From assembly GCA_002409965.1 (NCBI GenBank), contig DHON01000026.1, forward strand, positions 1-9,418: 9,418 bases of DNA, written 5' to 3'. Positions within the stretch are counted from its first letter, which is position 1; every line of letters begins with the position of its first letter. The stretch comes from Firmicutes bacterium UBA5389 (GTDB lineage: Bacteria > Bacillota > DTU025). Under the pieces are notes generated by a model. The model had not been told where the DNA came from and made no database searches. It worked only from the letters and a program-made list of their open reading frames with translations. The translations under genes were made by a program, and so were the position numbers. Shown one piece after another: positions 7,601-9,418 of this stretch.

Positions 7601-9418
7601 GTGGCTGATCCCGCAAGAGGAACCATTGCTTCAGGAGAGTCATCAGAGCTCTCAATCTCCATCAATGCAGCTGGACTGGGGCAAGGCGGCGATGAAGTTC
7701 GTCGGCATCTTGCGATTGAGACTAATGACGCTGTAAGCCCAGTAATCCATGTTGACCTGTTGATTCGCATCAAGGCAGGTCCCAAGGTTGCGGCTTGCAC
7801 AGCTTCTGTCACAGTAGGCGAACCTCCGCTAAGTGTGGAGTTTGAGGCCGAAGTGGAAGCTGGCGAGGCGCCCATACGGGCTGCGTGGTGGGATTTCGGA
7901 GATGGATCAGATCCCGCAAGTGGACTCATGGCGACTCACGTGTACAGTGAACTCGGTACATACCAGGCTACATTCTACGTCGTGGATGAGGCAGGAATAG
8001 AGGTTGCGCATGGCATCGACGTTACGGTCAAATGGCTGCCGTCCATGGCTATTGTGCCCGGAGCGATCCAAAAGATAGTACCGTGGGGCACGGAGCATCA
8101 GGAGAATGTGACAATCGCCAATGTCGGCAATGCACCTCTGCGATTTACGTTGAGGGTGCTGCCGACTATCAATGCTCATAACGAATCTTCTGAAGTAGCT
8201 GGGTTACGTACTGGCGGACCCGACCACTTCGGCTACATCTGGGCAGACAGTGATGATCCAGATGGACCAGAGTTCGATTGGGTCGAAATCAGCGAAATCG
8301 GAACTAGACTTGGACTTAGGAATGAAGATGCTCGTCTAGTAGAACTCCCATTCGAATTCCCATTCTACGGGAGAATGAGGACAACGGTGGGGATAAGCTC
8401 GAATGGCTATCTCTCCTTTGATGAGAATTCCCTGTATGGCTACTGGCTTAACTCCAGAATTCCAGGCACGGAGCTTCCCAATGATCTTCTTGCCGTGTTC
8501 TGGGATGATCTGAACCCTCAGGCTGCAGGAGCAATCTACTGCTATTCCGACACGGAGAACGAACGGTTCATTGTGGAGTTCCAGGATGTGCCTCGAATCA
8601 GCGACATAGGAATGTTGGAGCCTGAGGGCTTCACATTCCAGGTGATCTTCGAACCAGACGGAAGCATTCTGTATCAGTACTTGTCCATGCCGGGAGTCGT
8701 GGACAGCGCGACCATAGGGATAGAAAACGAGCGTGGAGATGATGGCCTCGAGATAGCGTACAATGCGCCTTACGTCAAGGACGGCCTTGCTATCCGCATT
8801 TCACCTGTGGCATCCTTGGTAAGGCTGAGCGCGAATTCAGGATACCTGCACCCCGGAACCAGTGATGACATTGCCATAACGTTTGGTTCTTCGCAAGCGC
8901 ATCCTGGTTCTTATAGCCTGAAGGTGCACGTCTCTTCCAACGACCCCCGGTGTCCTGAGACGGTGATACCTGTAGCTCTCAAGATCAACGTGCCTCCTTC
9001 AATCCGCGTATTGGTTCCTGTTACTGGCGAGGTATGGAGTGGAGAGCGGACAATCAGGTGGAGAGCAGAGGATCCTGATGATTCCGATGACGTGTTGTCG
9101 ATTGACCTCTACTGGTCACGCGACGGCGGAGAGTGGAACGAAATCGCCAAGGGCCTTGCCAACACCGGCTCCTACATGTGGAACACAGCCAGTGTCGGCC
9201 TGGGCGGGGATGCTTTCCGCGTGCGGATTGTCGTGACAGATCCCGCAGGCGAAACCGCAGAAACCATCAGCGAACCTTTCACTATCATCAACGACGCGCC
9301 AACGGCGGCGTTCAGCTTCTTGCCATCGCCCGCGATGGTGACCAGCATCGTCGAGTTCGTTGACGAATCGACCGACGACGGTGAGATCACGGCATGGCAC
9401 TGGGAGTTCGGCGATGGA
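1187..9418 (+). CDS. Giant secreted S8 (subtilisin-type) serine protease with PKD/Ig/nidogen-like/propeller stalk, 3' truncated
   Basis: The frame is open for 2744 codons and has no stop before the window ends. Order of domains: signal peptide (1-31), I9-like propeptide (about 49-130), S8 catalytic domain (about 147-500), five PKD-plus-Ig-like cassettes (504-2602), an FN3/Ig-like domain (2603-2701) and the start of a sixth PKD (2703-2744). The protein should be exported by Sec and hydrolyse proteins outside the cell. All four active-site residues are present, so it should be active. Simple secreted subtilases are about 400-600 residues; this one is at least five times longer and resembles multi-domain surface proteases of environmental bacteria. 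The missing C-terminus would show whether it is anchored, carries a type IX sorting domain, or is released. Upstream are a long leader and a regulator gene. I saw no frameshift: the frame is the same at every motif I checked. Confidence 0.93.
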   Translation, partial: MPNGREKALILVFTIAIMMTVACAFLGGVNAQAISAELIGGWQPGPDTYHPSRLIVRFADSVMTTAAATDVVQSLGYSVCKVASFESSARFPSGFRVGIVELPQGESLSTAMATLETAPGVTYVEKDPVCYPDQASVMPNDTFFERLWALHNENLPREYIDPRMEGAPVDDADIDMPEAWELNTGTNEIVIAVIDTGCYIDHPDLVSSIWTNANEIPGNGIDDDGNGFVDDVHGWNFHGWNNSVWNPNERDMYGKLIDSHGTHVAGTIGAAANNTIGITGINWRIKIMPLKFLGPNGGYASDSILALEYAVNNGAALTNNSWGGGGYSQALRDAIEASGILFIAAAGNSGEDNDVTPHYPSSYDCSNVISVAASMQNDKPCDYPGWWGTCYGETSVDLFAPGGYIFSTVPPTSLPPPGEPGVETYAYYYGTSMATPHVSGVAALLIDKYPEMAYYPGSPGHTPGEITVKDAILGSVDRIPALEGKTLTGGRLNANRALSLMCPPVITSAVADPCEGPPPLEVHFSAAAYSFDGDMESVWWEFGDESEPVYDWTAVHIYEEEGVFEATFHVRNKSGLEDAATVVVDVFRPAAIGVEPTVLESALNWGEAETKTISISNAGEGSLHYRIDVEVDGWANEQQGGPDSHGYTWIDSDHPDGPQFEWVDISNVGTELHLKDSDDYVVDLPFDFPFYGDSKTSIRISSEGYFTFGTAGKTSSNTYIPNSKAPNDLIAVMWLNLNPERGGRMYYYGCDEYFIVQWNDVPVRNSTESYWFQAVLTPEGTMKLNYLSVQGVKHEKATIGIEDAYGTDGLQTAYNQQYLHDELTVVYVPMWISADPMEGSVEPGQTREVNVSFRGNHVPQGDWLAKLVIASNDKAHPQVEIDTVLHLNSLIPPAIVHMTANPSGGSVPLTVEFDAVAEDHDGIVESVVWDFGDNSQPVTGTLAPSHTYVSEGEYTVILTVTDDDGLSASREIAINARPLPRAHIDPPQVNETLRAHRSRTERLTIANTGDAELEFQIGSIRGGQSDEIQAEMDAEGSSFGGPDQFGYCWIDSDQPGGPEFEWTEISGIGNRLSTLKDDQSIVVELPWPFPFYGDMKTEVRISANGYLTFGEAGWGNRMNEGIPCTQLPNDVIAMWWDDLKPSEGPRGSGVYYYHDEVDDRFIVEYKQVPRVPSTGIPKSGDITAEVIFYPNGDIRFQYLDMDLSSYREEAEATIGIENADGTDGLEIYHNAFSLVHNSPTYIHDEMAILIQRHDWLTFDPINGSLAPGQSAEIDVCIDFSDVPVGTYEAQLVFETNDARRPLTLIPVRVEAMPNSAPVISACGVTPVRGPADTAFKFTAAATDADGEITDCYWIFGDGSPAVTGLVAEHTYANDGAYVAEFVAVDNDAYKSAYRVAVDVEGIPALAWTPNQLMITATQGQTATGTVTFSNTGEGELRFEPHLEDDNAPLAMKETQVGKPIKAFRIPYPMTDIYGVAVNYRTDELILGDYRTRTNYVVTSDGVYTGKTWRSKFAGRSTAGMVFDGRYVWQLDEEYVVGHGNGIHAIDPTTGKEVARIKDPDGVWDRVDQKGIAYDPKDDTFYVAGYNESRIYHIKGLSWDNPGEILENRWRFPVVITGMAYHPEAEILVVVCMGEPDMVYYLDPATQEIVDEFPCPTGTYWGVGGCDLDADGNLWIASLEDKMMYLMETGLGPLDGWLSWNPRRGSVAPENEASIEVTVDARRMEPGFNEARMVLNTNDPEHPMVAIPVMVEVVRPPVITEVNAQPCAGESPLTVAFSAAFEETDAPIASCRWEFGDGTSEASPQAVHIYSTMFPRQYTATFTVTDELGGTARAGLVIDVGRQPRATVSEPTIEVEVPANGTASTMVSIGNLEGTAPLDFRVRVKNGESRVGEIGESSVQGALGVGDVISYIQLPEEIYVPFAVALDLSSGDIWVRDEGTLTNHVITPWGEHTGRIMQTLWQDSWASGLVYDQLRGLMWQLNVDGDNAIYGLDSQSGRVVQKITTVPWSIPQMGLAHNSVDDTFYAGSMWNPNLIYHIKGPSWDNPGEAIEQWQFHDSVIGLAWHPDGMLWISTNSRPDMIYAVDPTTRNIVHEFRHPGGGNGDAGGIAINDDGNLLAACMSDGRIYVVNTGMPVAQGIVADPARGTIASGESSELSISINAAGLGQGGDEVRRHLAIETNDAVSPVIHVDLLIRIKAGPKVAACTASVTVGEPPLSVEFEAEVEAGEAPIRAAWWDFGDGSDPASGLMATHVYSELGTYQATFYVVDEAGIEVAHGIDVTVKWLPSMAIVPGAIQKIVPWGTEHQENVTIANVGNAPLRFTLRVLPTINAHNESSEVAGLRTGGPDHFGYIWADSDDPDGPEFDWVEISEIGTRLGLRNEDARLVELPFEFPFYGRMRTTVGISSNGYLSFDENSLYGYWLNSRIPGTELPNDLLAVFWDDLNPQAAGAIYCYSDTENERFIVEFQDVPRISDIGMLEPEGFTFQVIFEPDGSILYQYLSMPGVVDSATIGIENERGDDGLEIAYNAPYVKDGLAIRISPVASLVRLSANSGYLHPGTSDDIAITFGSSQAHPGSYSLKVHVSSNDPRCPETVIPVALKINVPPSIRVLVPVTGEVWSGERTIRWRAEDPDDSDDVLSIDLYWSRDGGEWNEIAKGLANTGSYMWNTASVGLGGDAFRVRIVVTDPAGETAETISEPFTIINDAPTAAFSFLPSPAMVTSIVEFVDESTDDGEITAWHWEFGDG
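1625..2686 (+). other. Peptidase S8 catalytic domain
   Basis: Catalytic Asp195 sits in VIDTG, His260 in DSHGTHVAG, the oxyanion Asn348 in AAAGNSG, and nucleophile Ser432 in GTSMATPHVSG; NNSWGGG precedes the oxyanion region as in other subtilases. Between Asp and His is a long insert with DDDGNGFVDD (222-231), an acidic loop typical of a subgroup of subtilases and probably calcium-binding. Cys198 lies three residues after the catalytic Asp. The region usually written as 'FSNYG' is replaced by a loop with Cys381 and Cys390 around Trp-Trp, which may form a disulfide. The domain closes with GGRLNANRAL, the usual last helix. Confidence 0.95.
2696..3850 (+). repeat. Stalk cassette 1: PKD + Ig-like domain with nidogen-like insert
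   Basis: Residues 504-888. PKD1 (504-588) has the WWEFGD core (539-544). The first half of an Ig-like BACON/HYDIN-type domain follows (589-632; 'ISISNAGEGSL'). It is interrupted by a nidogen-like module (645-828) with W-I-D-S-D (649-653), FPFYG (688-692), PNDLIAVMW, 'TIGIEDAYGTDGL' and a closing HDEL. The second Ig half resumes at about 830 (MWISADPMEGSVEPGQ) and ends at 888 after 'IASNDKAHP'. Confidence 0.75.
3851..5119 (+). repeat. Stalk cassette 2: PKD + Ig-like domain with nidogen-like insert
   Basis: Residues 889-1311. PKD2 (891-977) is the most canonical, with WDFGD (929-933) and YTVILTVTDDDG. Ig first half 978-1020 ('TIANTGDAELEF'), nidogen-like module 1042-1251 with W-I-D-S-D (1049-1053), FPFYG (1089-1093), LPNDVIAMWWDDL, 'TIGIENADGTDGLEI' and HDEM, then Ig second half 1254-1311 (DWLTFDPINGSLAPGQ, ETNDARRP). 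Same order as cassette 1, with clearly diverged sequence. Confidence 0.75.
5120..6445 (+). repeat. Stalk cassette 3: PKD + Ig-like domain with beta-propeller-like insert
   Basis: Residues 1312-1753. PKD3 (1316-1401) has WIFGD in place of WxFGD with an acidic/aromatic x, and Cys1322/Cys1351. Ig first half 1402-1445 ('TFSNTGEGELRF'). The insert, 1460-1690, is not nidogen-like: it shows repeated short units such as IYGVAVNYRTDELILGD, GMVFDGRYVWQLD, IHAIDPTTGKEV, GIAYDPKDDTFYVAG, GMAYHPEAEILVVV and CDLDADGNLWIAS, the look of an NHL/SMP-30-like beta-propeller. Ig second half 1694-1753 (GWLSWNPRRGSVAPEN, NTNDPEHP). Confidence 0.7.
6446..7774 (+). repeat. Stalk cassette 4: PKD + Ig-like domain with beta-propeller-like insert
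   Basis: Residues 1754-2196. PKD4 (1755-1840) has WEFGDG from Trp1792 and Cys1766/Cys1790. Ig first half 1842-1885. Propeller-like insert 1905-2131 with AVALDLSSGDIWVRD, GLVYDQLRGLMWQLN, IYGLDSQSGRVV, GLAHNSVDDTFYAGS, GLAWHPDGMLWIS, IYAVDPTTRNIV and GIAINDDGNLLAA. It shares YHIKG-x-SWDNPGE with cassette 3 (1591-1603 and 2035-2047). Ig second half 2133-2196 ('ADPARGTIASGE', ETNDAVSP). Cassettes 3 and 4 are each other's closest relatives. Confidence 0.7.
7775..8992 (+). repeat. Stalk cassette 5: PKD + Ig-like domain with nidogen-like insert
   Basis: Residues 2197-2602. PKD5 (2197-2282) has WWDFGDGS from Trp2234. Ig first half 2284-2325 ('TIANVGNAPLRF'), nidogen-like module 2345-2538 with W-A-D-S-D (2352-2356), FPFYG (2391-2395), LPNDLLAVFWDDLNP, 'TIGIENERGDDGLEI', then Ig second half 2539-2602 (SANSGYLHPG, SSNDPRCP). 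The nidogen-like form returns here after two propeller cassettes. Confidence 0.75.
8993..9418 (+). other. FN3/Ig-like domain and start of PKD6
   Basis: Residues 2603-2701 form a different beta-sandwich, with GERTIRWRAEDPDDSD, IDLYWSRDGGEWNEIA, NTGSYMWNTA and a closing 'SEPFTI'; this FN3/Ig-like type is common in long bacterial extracellular proteins. From 2703 a sixth PKD begins (APTAAFSFLPSPA) and the window ends on its W-E-F-G-D-G core (2739-2744). The regular PKD-Ig cassette pattern is broken here by the extra domain, so the stalk may be near a new section or its end. Confidence 0.7.

Noticed and set aside
1..9418. CRISPR array, tRNA, rRNA or insertion sequence
   Set aside because: I saw no regularly spaced direct repeats of CRISPR type, no cloverleaf-like segment with a CCA end, no transposase-like product and no terminal inverted repeats. 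The repeats in the window are diverged protein-domain repeats.

Overview
The window looks like chromosomal DNA of a diderm (outer-membrane) bacterium. The left edge holds the last residues of an outer-membrane beta-barrel protein of PorV/UPF0164 type ending in Phe, and almost everything right of position 1187 is one giant exported protein. Base composition is moderate. The coding sequence uses many AGG/AGA and ATA codons. I cannot name the phylum; an uncultured lineage seems likely but is a guess.

Layout, all on the + strand: (1) 2-106, 3' end of the barrel gene, followed by a strong GC-rich hairpin at 129-164. (2) 215-682, a complete GbsR/MarR-type winged-helix regulator. (3) 683-1186, a 504-base intergenic region with a second hairpin, a GTGA-N6-TCAC dyad, a perfect TATAAT box, a short repeat and a possible 38-codon leader ORF. 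(4) 1187-9418, one uninterrupted reading frame of 2744 codons that runs off the right edge. It encodes a secreted S8 (subtilisin-type) serine protease: signal peptide, I9-like propeptide, catalytic domain with Asp195/His260/Asn348/Ser432, then a very long modular stalk.

The stalk is the notable part. Five cassettes of about 385-445 residues follow one another. Each is a PKD domain followed by an immunoglobulin-like (BACON/HYDIN-type) domain that appears split by a large insert. The insert is a nidogen-like beta-sandwich in cassettes 1, 2 and 5, and a beta-propeller-like domain in cassettes 3 and 4 (order N-N-P-P-N). An FN3/Ig-like domain and the start of a sixth PKD follow, and the C-terminal anchor or sorting signal lies outside the window.

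Working picture (inference): a giant extracellular or surface protease whose stalk displays adhesive or ligand-binding modules, transcribed from its own promoter region. The regulator next to it may or may not control it. The barrel fragment raises the question of type IX secretion, which only the missing C-terminus can answer.
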